The notes: generated by a model not told the origin, from the letters alone. Counted from the stretch's first letter, positions 10,314 through 22,551 are shown. The stretch is 64,000 nt of DNA from Pilaira anomala (GCA_025716855.1 JAIXMQ010000020.1:458148-522147), one strand, 5' to 3'. Numbers and translations: made by a program.

Positions 10314-11660
10314 ATGTCCACTTTTGATATCGATATGTCTGAACTCTATTTAGAAGACCAAACAACGGAAGTACATGTTAGTCTTATGTCGATGATGAGA
10401 ATTGAGTACGATGGCATAAGCGCAATGGAATTAGATGAGGAAGTGAACGAAACCATTGGCATTACAGCTGAGACGGAACAGTTTGAATCTGAACAAGAAG
10501 AGGAAAACAGTTTACAAGAAAAAAAAAATCATATCATTTTAACTGCATTAGTATATGAATACTAATTTTTCTTGAATTAAATAGGAAGAAAAGAAGAGTT
10601 ACTACTGTTAGAACTCCATCTCCTCCTTCTAAAAGCGTTAATGCCTATGAAAATTGCATATGAGGAAAGTAAAGCTGAATTATGCAAAGCAATGAACCTT
10701 GATGTCAGACAAGATATTCATATCCCTGCTCCGCTCAAAATGTACGACTTGGAAAATCATCATTACACGAATATTACAGATGATACTTTAAAGAAGCTTC
10801 AATTAAGTGATGACCTCGATGTCTTTGAATTAAATTCTGTAGCCAGAGCACTTTCCTCATATTTAATTGAATCAATTGTACAATTTAATAAACAATGGTT
10901 TTTCATAACGGAACACGAAATGTATATTCGTAATAATATGCAAATGGTTGATTGTGCACAAGAATCATTATGGTTAAAGTATCCTAGTGAGCTAGAAGCT
11001 CATACTTTAAAGAAAAACGAAAATGAAGACACGTGGTTTGAGTTAAGCTTGTTCTTTGACAAGTTTGAATTCTTTGTTACAGGTGGCCTTCGTGGTAATT
11101 ATTCAAGTGATACTATAACATCTTTTTTTAGGATCGGCTCAAAAGTCTTTGGAGCCTTAGACCATTAAATCAAATACAAGAACAACAGATATCTCAGTTC
11201 TCAAAGAAGAAAATCTCTATCAGCCAAACTACCAGCAGACTTCGACAATACAAAAAAATAGCTGCACCTCGAAACTGGTTGTTCCGTTCTTCAAGATTTG
11301 TAAATAAGAAAAGGTTTTTTCACAATTGTGCCATTAGAAATGTATCGTAACACGGGTAAGACCAATTTGGCTTCCATTGCGTCGTTTTTGTTTTTTAAAA
11401 TTACTGAAAAAAAGTTTGTAAAAGCAGACATTAACAATACCTTGAAGCTATTTGTGAAAGCTAAGATCTTTCCTCATGATCAGCAAAAAATCTCTCTAGC
11501 TATATTGAAAAAGAACTACCAACAGTTATGTCTCAATAGTAATCAACACGCTATTGTTAGTTGTTTTATAGCGTTGGCAGAAGGGAAAATGCACAAATTG
11601 AAAGGTGATCTTGTTTTGTCTGTTTACAAAAGAGCTTTAGCCAGTTTCTGCAAAAAATGA
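10314..11660 (+). pseudogene. Disrupted hypothetical gene beside transposon-end relics
   Basis: Several coding-like stretches follow one another in different frames: 10314-10565 (acidic N-terminus, MSTFDIDMSELYLEDQTTEV...), a basic patch RKKRRVTTVRTPSPPSK at about 10586-10630, 10641-11168 (175 aa, KIAYEESKAELCKAMNLDV...), about 11132-11345 (NQIQEQQISQFSKKKISIS...) and 11328-11660 (110 aa, YRNTGKTNLASIASFLFFK...). A TTTTTTTAG acceptor lies at 11125-11131, but no donor in the right phase is visible, so the gene is probably frameshifted or it uses splices I cannot see. The acidic start and the basic patch suggest a nuclear protein. I do not recognise the family. Its position directly behind Tc1-type end remnants suggests a decayed element gene. 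Confidence 0.4.
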
Positions 11661-14600
11661 AGATGCAAAAAAGCTTCGTAAAAATGTTCATTTGTTATGA
11701 ATAGTATGATGTAGCACATTAAATAGCCATGAGTTTTACATTCTCTATAAGGACACGTTTTTACTTTATTTATATTTCTATTACTCTCCTGATGATTAAT
11801 TTTAACACTGACAATATGCGTAATTCTGGTTTAAATACCATTTTAGATTTGCCAAATCTACAAGTTACAGGTTAACTATTAAAGCAAACAAAACAACAAC
11901 TCTTCCTCATACCTTTCTTAGTTTTAAAATAGTACTTGAATAAATGGAAAACTAGTTTTTTTATAAATGATAAAAAAGTATTATTAAATATAAAATCAGA
12001 AAAAAAAAAACTGGCTAGGAGCTTTAGGAATAGGTTATAGAAAAAAGTGTGATGAAGCAACCACAAATTATGTAATGAGTATGTTTCTTGCAATTGAAGG
12101 TAAAATTTACTAACTTCGTATATTCTTAAATGAAATATACTGCTGAACTGTTTATAGGAGCATATCAATAATCCATGTATTATTATCATTACGTATTATA
12201 GGTTGCTCATTTTGAATAGTAAACGTCTCTTTTTCTTTTCAATTCTTGACCAACAGCACGTTAAGATAAGCACATCTTCACAAGCTGGATACTGTCTGCT
12301 AAAATAAAATAAGAATATTTTCTTAATAAATTGTATTTTGAGGACCATTTACGCTGGCATTTTTGCAGTACATCCATCAAAGTCTTTCAAACTTTGTATG
12401 TACATGCACTATTTATGGCCCTCTAGTTATGTAAGTATAAAGTACCATGGTACGATGACTATCCCTATCTAAGAATATAAATTTAGAAATTATGATGATG
12501 GAAATTGCTTTAAAGAAGAGTTAATCTTGGCGCTAGTCAAGTTACTACTAATCATGTATCGAAACTTCATCGTCCTTCAAGTTTTAGAAAATAAAAACCC
12601 CTATTATGTTAGCTCATCCTTTTCTGAAATAAATATACATATAATCACGTACTTTTAAGAATAGTATGATTCTCCAAGTTATCTGGTATCTTGACATAAG
12701 TTACCTGGTTATACCTGTGGCTACTTGTAATATCAGAGTCCTTGCAGCTTTTATCTTTGTCACATTGCTTAATTAGACTTCTCTCTTCAGCAAGTTTTTC
12801 CCATTTATTTATGCGCAACCTCTTGTATGATAATAGTTTCTTGTTTGTGTTTTTTTTTTCTTATCACAACTAGTAACTACTCGATTTAACGCTAGCTGTA
12901 TATAATCTTCATGTAAATGTGCCATTAAAAATGTTTTGATTTGAAAATCCAATTTAACAGATGGTTTAACTGCTGGTGCTATTGCCTCTCCTCGAATGAT
13001 AAATGCCAGCTTCTTCAACTCATCATACAATGTTGTTAGCAGTTTGAAACTGAGAATGAAAGTAGCGTGAATTTACATGATAAAAGTCAGTAGGTAAAAA
13101 AAAGAAAGTGATAAAAAAAAAGTAGGCTTTACTACGTAAACCGTTGTATAAAGATTGGTACATGGAAAAACAGTACCTCGGCATACAGGAGTAAATAACA
13201 ACCAAAGTAGAAGTCAAAGTAGTACAAAGGGTTTAAGTTTATAAGGTAAGAAGAAAAAGAAGGTATTTTCAATTTATTAAGTGTATGCATTAGAGAGGTG
13301 CAAAAGGATTTAAAAAGAAATAGCATCCGAGTGACTAAGAGCAAACCAGGGAAAATTCCACCAAGATATATCGGATAATATTCATTCATCAAAATGTATT
13401 TAGAAGTCAAAATATTAAGCAGTCAGAAATAACCAGTAAATAACATGGAGCCAGCAGTTGTCTTAGAACCAAAGAGAGTACGAAAGTTAATTACAAAGTA
13501 AAACGAAGAGTAAGAGCAGCCATGTCAAGTAGTCTATCTTCCCACAAATACCTTTCTGCGCAATCAATCCGAGAAAGGAAATTTAGTGGGTGACATTTAA
13601 TGGCTCTCAAAAAAAAAATTTTTTTTTTAATGTAATAATTAGTTACTAGCTGTAATCATACCCACTATGTATCATGTACTCATTTTAGTAATTGTGAAGC
13701 AGCATATGAATATGCTTCTACTTTTCGTCGGATTTCTCAAAAAGTAAAAATAATAAAAATTCACATATGTAGTTTGCTTCCTTAGCTAATAAAGGCGATA
13801 TTTTTTTGTAAAAAGGCATGTTTTTTTTGTCACTTGTATTGATGTTTGGTGTTAAGAAAGAGACATAGATTTATGCATATTTTAAATTCCAACACATTTT
13901 GGGCGCCACGCATGATCGCAAACAGGTTTATTTTACCACCTTTTTTTTTATTTCTTTCTACCTTTTTTCTTTTTCTTTTTTCTTTTCTCCTTTTTTTTTC
14001 TTCAAATAAAACATACATATTCTTTAAAACAACCTCTTTGATGACATACAAGATATTGTATCAAGGAATGAACAATTTTGAAATGTGCATAATAAATATT
14101 ATCAGTGGTAAGACTTATAACTTTATTACAAGAATAAGTAGATAACTGTCTAATATATTCCCGCGTGTTCTTAAGAATAATTCTATATTTATTTTACTAC
14201 AAGTCCTTGCATATAAAATGGCTATTTCTTCCTTGGTTGCTAAGCTTTTGTCTTGATATTGCTTAGTTGGTCTAATACAACGGTTGTTGCCATAGGGAGA
14301 ATGTCTGATTCAAGATGACTCTATTTTATGTGTAAGAGATCTTCTTCTGGTTGTTACTGTTTGGTGTGTGAGATGTTAGTATAGTCTATACGTATAGTTT
14401 AATTGAAAGATTCAGTACTGGTTATCGAAAACAGCTTTTGACCACGAATAATCGATTTCATTATTTGATAACTTGCTTCTTAACTGACTCGCAGTACAAT
14501 ATGGGCACCGTAGTCGGGATGATAGTAGTGCCATTAGTAGGGATGTTCCATTCATCTGAGGCGGCTTCGTTTCGTTGGGAGGAGATAGCTGGGAAATGGT

Positions 14601-15116
14601 TTTCTAATTTTACAAATAGGTATTTATTTATCTTTCTTGCTCGTCATGATGTATTCGTCAAACGTCTCTTTTGCTGACTGTGATGGTTACTATTTGTTAT
14701 GTCATCTCTTTCTTTTTAATCTGGCAACATGGTATTGACTACTCATATTTTACATGCCTTGAAATAATTCTTGTTATTAACAGAAGCAAAACAAAAAACA
14801 AGAGAACAAGAAAACAAAAAATCAAACAATACTATAACTGTTCTGGGTAATCCGGAAAGCATCTTTTACACATCTCTCTTCATCTACTCGCCTAAGATAA
14901 AGTACTTGCAAGCTTGTATACGTTTTAATTCCCAACTCGAGGCCTTCCTCATATCAAAATTACTTCTCAATTCATATTTGGCTCTATCCTTATACAGACA
15001 TAGTTGGTTCTCTGAAGTACCTTCCAATCCCGGCCAATTCGTTGCTACAATCATCCGTTTTGAAAACATTTATACATATAGACAAACTCTCTACACCACA
15101 TACCCCACTTCCAGCA

Positions 15117-15147
<31 letters not shown>

Positions 15148-16346
15148 TAAACTAATTCAAAGTCTCTCATATATTAAAGTACATAAGTAAATTCATTACA
15201 TTCATCTCGTACATGCAAAAATAAAGCTGCCATTACTTCCTTTTCCTTTTGAATCAATTTATAACCATTCATTTCTTTCTTTCAATTCTATTTCGATGAA
15301 ACAAGTGAACTTATTGTAGTGCCTATAAATATTGATTGATTTGCCCATTCTCATTAAAATATAGCTAACATATGTACTAAGTAATATTATTACAAAAACT
15401 TCTAAACAAAAAGTAGTCATATTGTACCAACAATTGTCAATTGAGTCCCGGTACTAGAAAGACATAATAATATTAATCTAAAAATAAAAAGATGAGTCAG
15501 GTTGTAGCTACGATAAAAAAAAATAGTTCTTGTCAATCTAAAAGTATATGCATTTACCAATGAAATCTGTAACAACGAGATCCAGACTAATAACAACCAT
15601 ATAAATACTTACAAGGAACTATGTACGTTGTTATTCAATCGGGCAGATAGGATCCACGATTAAATATGATCAATTCGAAAGAGTACATTGTTTATATTCA
15701 AAGCAGAGGAAATGGATATAATAGATTCATTTAAACCCATCAAAAAAATGGTCCTTATTCAAACACAATTCATCAGGATATTCAAGATATAAAAAGATGA
15801 TTATTATTTTAGTTTAGAAGAGCTCTTTCAATTAAAGATAATAATGATGAGCCATAACTTCCTATGGCTTAAGCTCAATATTTTTTTTTTCAAATATGAA
15901 GGTTGTTTTATGTAAGGTATCTCTTTTATTCTTATTCAATTAGTTTTTGTAATGTGGCAGCTTATGTAAACTATCAGAATAAGTAAAGCAGTTAAAGACG
16001 TTGTATGTGGCAAGGATTTACTTTAAACGATAAAAAATAAAAAAAATTACTAGGATTTTATTTATTTATTTATTTATAGTGATTGTGTTTATACATATTG
16101 TAATTTATAGATTGCAAGTTTTATAGTGACGTTTTTGTTATGTTATATTTCTATGGTATAGGGCTTTTAGTAATCATATTAAGTTCTAGTTGGTTTTTGA
16201 TATTTACCGTATTTAGCTTTGTAAGTTTTAATTTGTAGTAAGTTTTTAAGTTTTTAAGTTTTTTATGGTAATTACAATATTATGGCAGGTGATGTTTATG
16301 GTATGTTACAATATTATGGCAGCTGATGTTTATGGTAATTACAAGG
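11661..16346. other. Long intergenic stretch without a supportable gene
   Basis: AT-rich DNA with only short frames. A minus-strand stretch at 12809-13030 (YDELKKLAFIIRGEAIAPAV...) looks coding-like but has no start, partner exons or recognisable family, and could be a gene relic. At about 16268-16343 two copies of a unit like ACAATATTATGGCAG-TGATGTTTATGGTA stand in tandem. A- and T-runs occur at 15117-15140 and 13938-14000. No RNA gene was recognised. Confidence 0.4.
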
Positions 16347-16682
16347 TGTCAGAAAGAAGTTTATGTATTTGTTGTAGTAATACAGATATGTGTTACTGTC
16401 AACAACAACTTCTCTAATATAAATACCTTGGTATTTTATGTAAATAAAAACGACTTCTTTCTCACATTGCTAGTCTTTTACTATAACCCTAAGCTTAAGT
16501 AATTGATAAAGGTTTTACTATCAATTGCTCAAGTGTAGGGCTATATTATAAGACTAGAACTTGTGAGAAAGAAGTTGTCTTTATTTACATATGTTTACTA
16601 AGATATTTATATTGGAGAAGTTACTGTTGACAGTAACACATACTTGTGCTACAACAACAAATCAATAAACTTCTACCTGACA
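16347..16682. mobile_element. 336-bp foldback (palindromic) MITE-like element
   Basis: The stretch starts TGTCAG and ends CTGACA, and its two halves are inverted copies of each other at roughly 80-85% identity, with the centre near 16514. Each outer 120 bp (16347-16466 and 16562-16682) has its own ends of the form TGT-AGAAAGAAG...CTTCTTTCTCACA, so it may be two small elements joined head to head. It has no coding capacity. A TATAAATA-like box lies in each arm (near 16418 and 16605). Confidence 0.65.
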
Positions 16683-17275
16683 TTACTATTGAAGGTGCTT
16701 TTCTTTCCCTTTTTGCTCTCTTATATAGAGCACTATTTTTTTAGTATGGACAAGTTGTGGGTCTTGGAGACGCGAAATTTTTAAGACAAAAAAAAAAGTC
16801 ATGGAAAGTAAAAAATCACGTTAGGTACATATAGAGAGAAAAATTTTTAACGCAAAGACACGCTTCTTTGATATCAAATTTTAATGGAAAAGGTGTATAA
16901 ACTTTTTTTCTTTTTTCAAAAAGAAAAAAGAAGGTTGTTTACTTTGTTTTGATAAGACGACTTCTCATAAACAAAATATGCTGAGTAATAAATTTGACAA
17001 GTACTGTACACATGTACAGGCTATATAAATGACCATTCCAAATGCATACACCAGTGTATGTAATAAATACTACAGTCAAATAAAAAAAAGAGTGATTAAT
17101 AATAAAACCACCTTGTAGCCTGTAAGAAAAAATAAAGAAATCTGGTATGTAGTTAAAAAATAGGAACTCTAGTGACAATCGGCTCTCAATCTGTTATTAA
17201 CTCATAAAAAAAAAAAAATAATTAACGCATGACTGTAAAATAAGCACTTAATGTTTTTAGTAATTGTAGGAAAGG

Positions 17276-18027
17276 ATGAAAAAATCTGCCACCCACTTTT
17301 CGTTTTTAAACAACTTTAACACTCTTTTTTTTTCAAGGAATTCGAAAATAATTTCTTCAAGTACAATTATCTCATCACGCAATGGTAAGGCTATGTTACA
17401 TATCGTTTGCCATATAATTTTATGCAGTTTTTTATTGTGTGATAGTTAAAGAGATTTTTCATTGTTACCGTACCAGCTCTATTTACGGCTGAAAAAAAAT
17501 TCAGACTTTTGTGGCCTTAAATCGTATCATAGCCTTATTTCTGACTTGATAGTAATATTTTTTCGATGCATAAGTCAATAGCAACTAACTTAATTTTGGT
17601 TTAATAGGCCAAGCAGTTAAACACTGGACAATGATGACTCCGGAACCTGGAGTTTATATTATGACAAAGGAGCAAAAGGCCACCATTCCTGTGAACATCA
17701 ACAGAATGGCTGATGATTTGATCTCCTATGTTCGATTCCATTTGAACTTGACAGTAAGATAAGAGTTTCTAATTCATTTCAACTGCAATGGTCACTGACC
17801 AAGTTTTTTTTTAGGAGTCATTGAGGGAGACCTTGGATAGCATCGAGGGGCTTCAAAAAGAACACCGGAGTCAGCTGCAAGAAGTAACTATTAACAACAA
17901 ACATATATCAGCTGAGACTTTGTTATCAAGTGTTGTTAAACCAGTCATCATAAGGTTAAATGAAGGCAAACATTCCAAAGAAGTTGTGGACAGCCCCCGA
18001 AGTAGTTCAAACAGTCCTCAAAGGTGA
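17276..18027 (+). CDS. Hypothetical small protein with presequence-like N-terminus and coiled coil
   Basis: Three exons (17276-17384, 17608-17753, 17815-18027) join in frame to 155 aa; all introns are GT-AG. The first 36 residues (MKKSATHFSFLNNFNTLFFS followed by RNSKIISSS...) are rich in Ser, Phe, Lys and Arg and free of acidic residues, as in mitochondrial presequences. The middle (KHWTMMTPEPGVYIMTKEQK, MADDLISYVRFHLNL) and a probable coiled coil (ESLRETLDSIEGLQKEHRSQ) follow, then a Ser-rich tail. I do not recognise the family. Upstream 16683-17275 and the region after the stop contain nothing clear. The mitochondrial location is inference from composition only. Confidence 0.6.
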
Positions 18028-18119
18028 ACAGCTCATCTTCTCAGTTCAAATATTTTACAAGTATTACGTTATTGCAGTTTATTATGTCTATTTTTTCATC
18101 ATTATAATTATTAAATAGC

Positions 18120-18660
18120 TTATCTTTGTCTATTTCTTTGCAAAAATAAACAAGCAAATAAACATTTAAGCACGTATATTAAAGTGTTTATCATGATGTA
18201 CTGGTAATGGCATGTCAAAGTAGTTTGTGTTGCGTTTAAAGCTCGAATAGGTGCATCTTCATTATGCAATGTATCTATACTGAGGTAGACAAACAGGGAA
18301 AGCTGCAATTCATTTGTGATTGAGCAAATACCATCAAAAGAATTTAAACAATAGCAACTCAAGAGCTTGACAAAGTCTTCACTTTTCACTCTGACCGAAG
18401 AATACTCTTTTTTTTTTTTTTGTATGAAACGAAGAAAATTCGTCAGTATCACGAGCTTCTCCTAACAAATGTGTAATCACATTTACCAGAAAATACACAT
18501 AAGATCACAGAAATAATTTAATACCTCATTTTAGCAACTTCTTTAAGATTAGGATCGCTCTTAAAAGGTTTATTGAGCATGTTTTCCGCTATAGAAAAAT
18601 GAGACTTTTGTAAAAGGAACTGATCATGTGAAAGAAAATAATAGTTTATAATGCTTACTT
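18120..18660 (-). pseudogene. Possible decayed two-exon hypothetical gene
   Basis: A 110-codon frame (18452-18120) has a coding-like core (VRVKSEDFVKLLSCYCLN, NEDAPIRALNAT). Upstream on the same strand, about 18617-18533, a coding-like stretch (HFSIAENMLNKPFKSDPNLK...EVAKM) ends at a good GTATTA donor, and a TTAG acceptor lies at about 18466. The spliced frame hits a stop at once, and a 12-A run lies between the two pieces, so the gene appears frameshifted. Family not recognised. Confidence 0.3.
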
Positions 18661-18915
18661 TGTTTCATAATAATCCAAACCAGTTATAAAACAGGTCGAA
18701 ACAGCTTTGGCTATATATGTGTTTATAAAAGTATCAGATACCCATCAAACTTTCCGAAAATGTGTATGTGTATACCACTACTGTAATGTATGCAACATTT
18801 TTTGAAAGCATCCAAACAAAGTATTTATTAAGTATTTCTCTAGAAAAAAAAAATTGTGAAAAGTTAGAATAAGCCCTCCTTTTGTTATTCCTTGTATTCG
18901 AGGAAAAAGACATCT

Positions 18916-19092
18916 TCCCACTCGTAGCTGGGTGTCTAGTTAAAGACAAAAGGCAGCCACAAATTTCTCCGTCGCGGGGCAGGGTTCATCTGTGTCTTTT
19001 TCCCACAACGGCAAGGCACTGCTCCCACTCGTAGCTGGGTGTCTAGTTAAAGACAAAAGGCAGCCACAAATTTCTCCGTCGCAGGGCAGGGT
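18916..19092. repeat. Pair of 70-bp direct repeats
   Basis: Copies at 18916-18985 and 19023-19092 begin TCCCACTCGTAGCTGGG and end GGGCAGGGT; they differ by one base (CGCG against CGCA). The 37-bp spacer is unique. They are GC-richer than their surroundings. No tRNA or 5S rRNA promoter boxes are present. The rest of 18028-19499 holds no clear gene; a motif CTGTCCGGTGCACTTG near 19429 looks like another transposon end. Confidence 0.8.
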
Positions 19093-19499
19093 AAATGTGT
19101 ACTTTACCATTGTGTTTTTCAAATACAAAAAAGTATAGAAATGTAAAATAAAGACTTATCTTAAAATCATTTGGCTTGTTTTTGCTGTTAATCAATAAGG
19201 ATTGCTAGGATTGCACAGCAATAAGATGTTTCTTTTAGAGTAGGAATCAGGACTTGCTGAACAGTTTGGTAGCAATTTAGAATAAAGTTATAAAAGTAGA
19301 ATATATAATTGTCGTTTGAAATGGTTAAAAGAAAAGAAAAAAAAAATACGCGTTTTTTTTTTAAAAAAAAAAAGTATGACGAATAAGTCTACAAGACAAT
19401 TTTATTTGACGTAGTTGTCCGGTGTACTGAACTGTCCGGTGCACTTGTTAGCCAACAACCGCGAAATTTAATTCCTGATTGGCCGACACTTTACTTCTA

Positions 19500-20975
19500 T
19501 TGTATTTTTCAGCAATTAAGAGACAGTCTCAGAGAAAATAAGAGAAAATTATTGGATGAAATAAGAGAACATTATTGGACAAAATAAGAGAAAAAAAAGG
19601 CAATTAGTAGATAACACTTTAACGGAAAATGGATATTGAACGAGATCTCTCTACAAGACGAAGTTGATATGGTTGATAAGGAAAAATTAAAAGAAGAGAG
19701 TCCTTTGAAAGACCAGCCCGTAAAAAAAGAGGACGCTAGCAAAGTTAGACGTGTATACACGCAGTACGATATCAACAAGCTCATTGCTCTGTTAGTTAAA
19801 CAGGTGCCTCTAAAAGATGCAGCTTTAAAGACAGGTATTAATGAGAAATCAGCCTATCGTTTTAAGTCGCAATGGCAGAAAACTGGGGAGGTACCTCACC
19901 AGAAACAAAGAGGACGCAGAATGGGAGCCGTCTCTGAACTTACTGAGAAACACTCGAAATTTATTATTGATCCCGTTGATGAGCGTTCGACTATAACTGT
20001 TGCTGGAATACACGAGCTGTTACTTAAAGAGTTTCCAAGTCTCTCAGTAAGTCCATCCGCAGTATACCGACATCTTAGGACCAGCTGTGCACTATCTATG
20101 AAAAAGTCGGAAAAGATTTCAGTTGCGCGAAATTCTGAGGAAACTTTAAAGAAGAGAAGGGATATCATCCTTCAATGGCTATCTGATAAAGAGATGGACT
20201 TTGCTGGGCAACTGTATATTTTTGGATGAAGCAGGATTCAATCTTCATATGACACGCACTCGTGGCTGGTCTAAAAAAGGAGCGCCTGCTAAGATAACTG
20301 TTCCTGCTTCAAAAGGCACTACCGTTACCATCCTTGGTGCCATATCAAGTGTTGGTATTATTGACATTTCTTTAAGAAAACCAATAATGGTTTCAGGAAC
20401 TAAGAAGAGAAGAGTAGATGGTAAAGTTGTTACAACAACAGCCAAAGTTGGAACAAGGGCTGAGCATTATCTAAGTTACTTGAGTAATGTGATGGACGTT
20501 CTTGACCGAAACAACATGAGGGGTTTTTACTTAGTAATGGACAATGCTCCCATACACAAGCCAGCTACATTAAGGAATTTGATAGAAAGCAGAGGCTATA
20601 GGTGTGCATATCTTCCACCATACTCACCATTCCTAAACCCAATTGAGCTATTCTGGTCGAAGGTGAAGTATGGTATCAAAAGAAAGCCTTTTGAAACTAG
20701 TGAGACGCTCACGCCCAGAATTATGGATGCCTGTTCCAAGGTAACCAAAAAAGATTGCCAAGGGTGGATCCATCATTCCCTTGGATTCTTTGAAAAGTGC
20801 TTAGCCCTTGAGAAAAATTTATAATGGGATTAAAAACCTGATACGTTTTCTACTAGATGCCTTTTTTTTTTCTCGAAGTTTTTCTCTTAATTGATCTAAA
20901 TTTTTCTCTCTTATTTCATCCAATAATTTTCTCTTATTTTCTCTGAGACTGTCTCTTAATTGCTGAAAAATACAA
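19500..20975 (+). mobile_element. Tc1/mariner-type transposon with 68-bp TIRs
   Basis: The left end (19500) and the right end (20975) are inverted copies over about 68 bp, starting TTGTATTTTTCAGCAATT, and TA stands on each side (19498-19499; 20976-20977), the target duplication of the Tc1/mariner superfamily. Inside the TIR a unit like AATAAGAGAAAATTATTGGA is repeated in tandem, possible transposase-binding subrepeats. The 1476-bp element contains one transposase gene broken by a frameshift. Its right end is only 53 bp upstream of the hen1 start codon. Confidence 0.92.
19636..20824 (+). pseudogene. DD34E Tc1-type transposase, frameshifted
   Basis: Frame 1 (19636-20229) holds the N-terminal helix-turn-helix DNA-binding region (TQYDINKLIALLVKQVPLKD, then GINEKSAYRFKSQW). 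Frame 2 (about 20201-20824) holds the catalytic domain: first Asp in IFLDEAGFNLH, second in VMDNAPIHK, Glu in PPYSPFLNPIELFWSKVK, with 34 residues between the last two. The two frames overlap around GCTGGGCAAC (about 20203-20212); one extra G explains the shift when compared with the intact homologue at 34985. The family moves DNA by cut and paste at TA. The product as it stands should be inactive. The first frame may start at an upstream non-ATG or later ATG; MNEISLQDEVD is the listed start region. Confidence 0.85.
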
Positions 20976-21028
20976 TACCTTGATTTTTTTCGTAAAAATA
21001 AAATAATGAAGACACTCATTTCTTGTCC

Positions 21029-22240
21029 ATGTTAAACGAAGATCGATATAAGGAGTTCTTTTGTCCTCCTTTATGGAGACAAAGAAGAATCTTTATTAAA
21101 GACGTTTTAACACGCTTCAAAATTAAAACTGTAATTTCTTTTTTTTTAAAAAAAAAAACTAGTTTTTATTCCAATTTACCAACCTTTTTTTATTTCTATT
21201 TCCTAGGTATTGGATTATGGTTGTGGTGAAGCAGCTGTATTATCTTATTTGATACCAGATAATGATACTTTGATTGTTAAAATGGCTGGCATTGATGTAT
21301 GTGATGAATCGTTGTTAGAAGCAGTGGATCGTTGTACACCGTGGCAAACAGACTATGAACAACTTCGAAATAATCCTCTCGTAATAGATATTTACAAAGG
21401 TTTGAACTTGAACAATCAAAATAAAATTAAACTTATATTTTTTTTTTTTCACTTAGGATCTATTGGTATTCCGGATGATCGATTCTTGGGATATCAAGCT
21501 ATAATATGTACAGAAGTAATTGAACATGTCTTTCCTGATGTACTTGATTCATTTCTTGATATCACATTAGGCAGTTATCAACCTGAAATATTGATTGTCA
21601 CTACACCAAATGGTGAATATAATGTTAATTTTCCTGATCTTAAATATGGTACAGAAGAATCTACTTTTCGACACGACGATCATAAATTTGAATGGACACG
21701 AGATCAATTCGAGACTTGGTAACAAAAAAGAGTACTATATATTGAAATACTTGTATAATTTTACTTACAATAATAATGTAGGTGCAATAATGGAGCTGAA
21801 AAGTATGATTATAATGTAGAATATCATGGTATTGGATTATTACATGGAAAATATGATGATTTAGAACATGGTTATTGTACCCAAGCATGTATCTTTATTC
21901 GTCGCAAGAAAGATATTAAAGAACCAGAAAAAAGTTATGGAAAATCACATCATTTATTAAAACATATCGAATTTCCTTACTTTAATGAACCACCACCACC
22001 AAAAGAAAGGATATTGGATGAATTACTTCATTTTATTGAGGTTCTTTGTGTTTCAGAAATGTATGCAAATGAACTAACAACAGATACGAAATCTATAAAG
22101 TATCATTATCATGAACAAGAGCAAGTCAATATTGATCTCTCAATTGATGATTGGAATACATTTAATATTGAAGATGTTATACCCGAAACAACCACCCATC
22201 AACAAAATAATGTTTATAATTGTAAGAATACCACCAGTAG

Positions 22241-22282
<42 letters not shown>

Positions 22283-22502
22283 AATACCACTTCATTTGCC
22301 TATTTCTAGTCTTTGGAATATTTTAAGACTTCGTCAAATATGTGTTACCATGGAAACTATGATTCAATATTTATCATTATTAGATAGTGATAAATACCAA
22401 TTACTAAACGATTCAAGTACATTACAAGTGAAAACTTCATTTAAATTGGATTTAACAGATACACACTCTGCCACTAGTTTTTCCTCCCGAGAAAGTTGGT
22501 AG
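21029..22502 (+). CDS. hen1: Small RNA 2'-O-methyltransferase Hen1
   Basis: Four exons (21029-21130, 21207-21399, 21457-21718, 21782-22502) give 425 aa. Hen1 methylates the 2'-OH of the 3' end of small RNAs and protects them in RNA silencing. The SAM site is VLDYGCGEAAVLSYL; the metal-binding catalytic signature E118-VI-E121-H122 lies in ICTEVIEHVFPDVL, followed by VTTPNGEYNVNF and the characteristic RHDDHKFEWTRDQFETW, which supplies the further histidine. The C-terminal half has a poly-Thr run encoded by (ACT)n at about 22240-22280 and no dsRNA-binding domain. The start at 21029 begins the protein with MLNEDRYKEFFCPPLWRQRR, which fits the family. A Tc1 element ends 53 bp upstream, so the native promoter may be displaced. 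The gene converges with the acyltransferase gene, 49 bp between stops. Confidence 0.93.
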
Positions 22503-22551
22503 TATGTGCATTTTTTTTTAAAAAAATAATAATATTGTTATTATTTTATTA

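Noticed and set aside
13830..14145. Opposed 73- and 99-aa frames
   Set aside because: Both derive from a poly-pyrimidine/purine tract; no family resemblance or splice context.
14771..15145. 124-aa plus-strand frame ending in poly-Lys
   Set aside because: The tail is a poly-A run, and the rest has no recognisable domain, intron context or homologous pattern.
16280..16345. CRISPR-like short tandem repeats
   Set aside because: Only two copies, no spacers, fungal nuclear context; a simple tandem duplication.
18916..19092. tRNA or 5S rRNA genes in the repeat pair
   Set aside because: No B-box-like GGTTC motif, no fold into a tRNA or 5S form could be seen.
20201..20229. Programmed frameshift in the Tc1 transposase
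   Set aside because: No slippery heptamer; the intact homologue at 34985 is in one frame, and a single extra G accounts for the shift.
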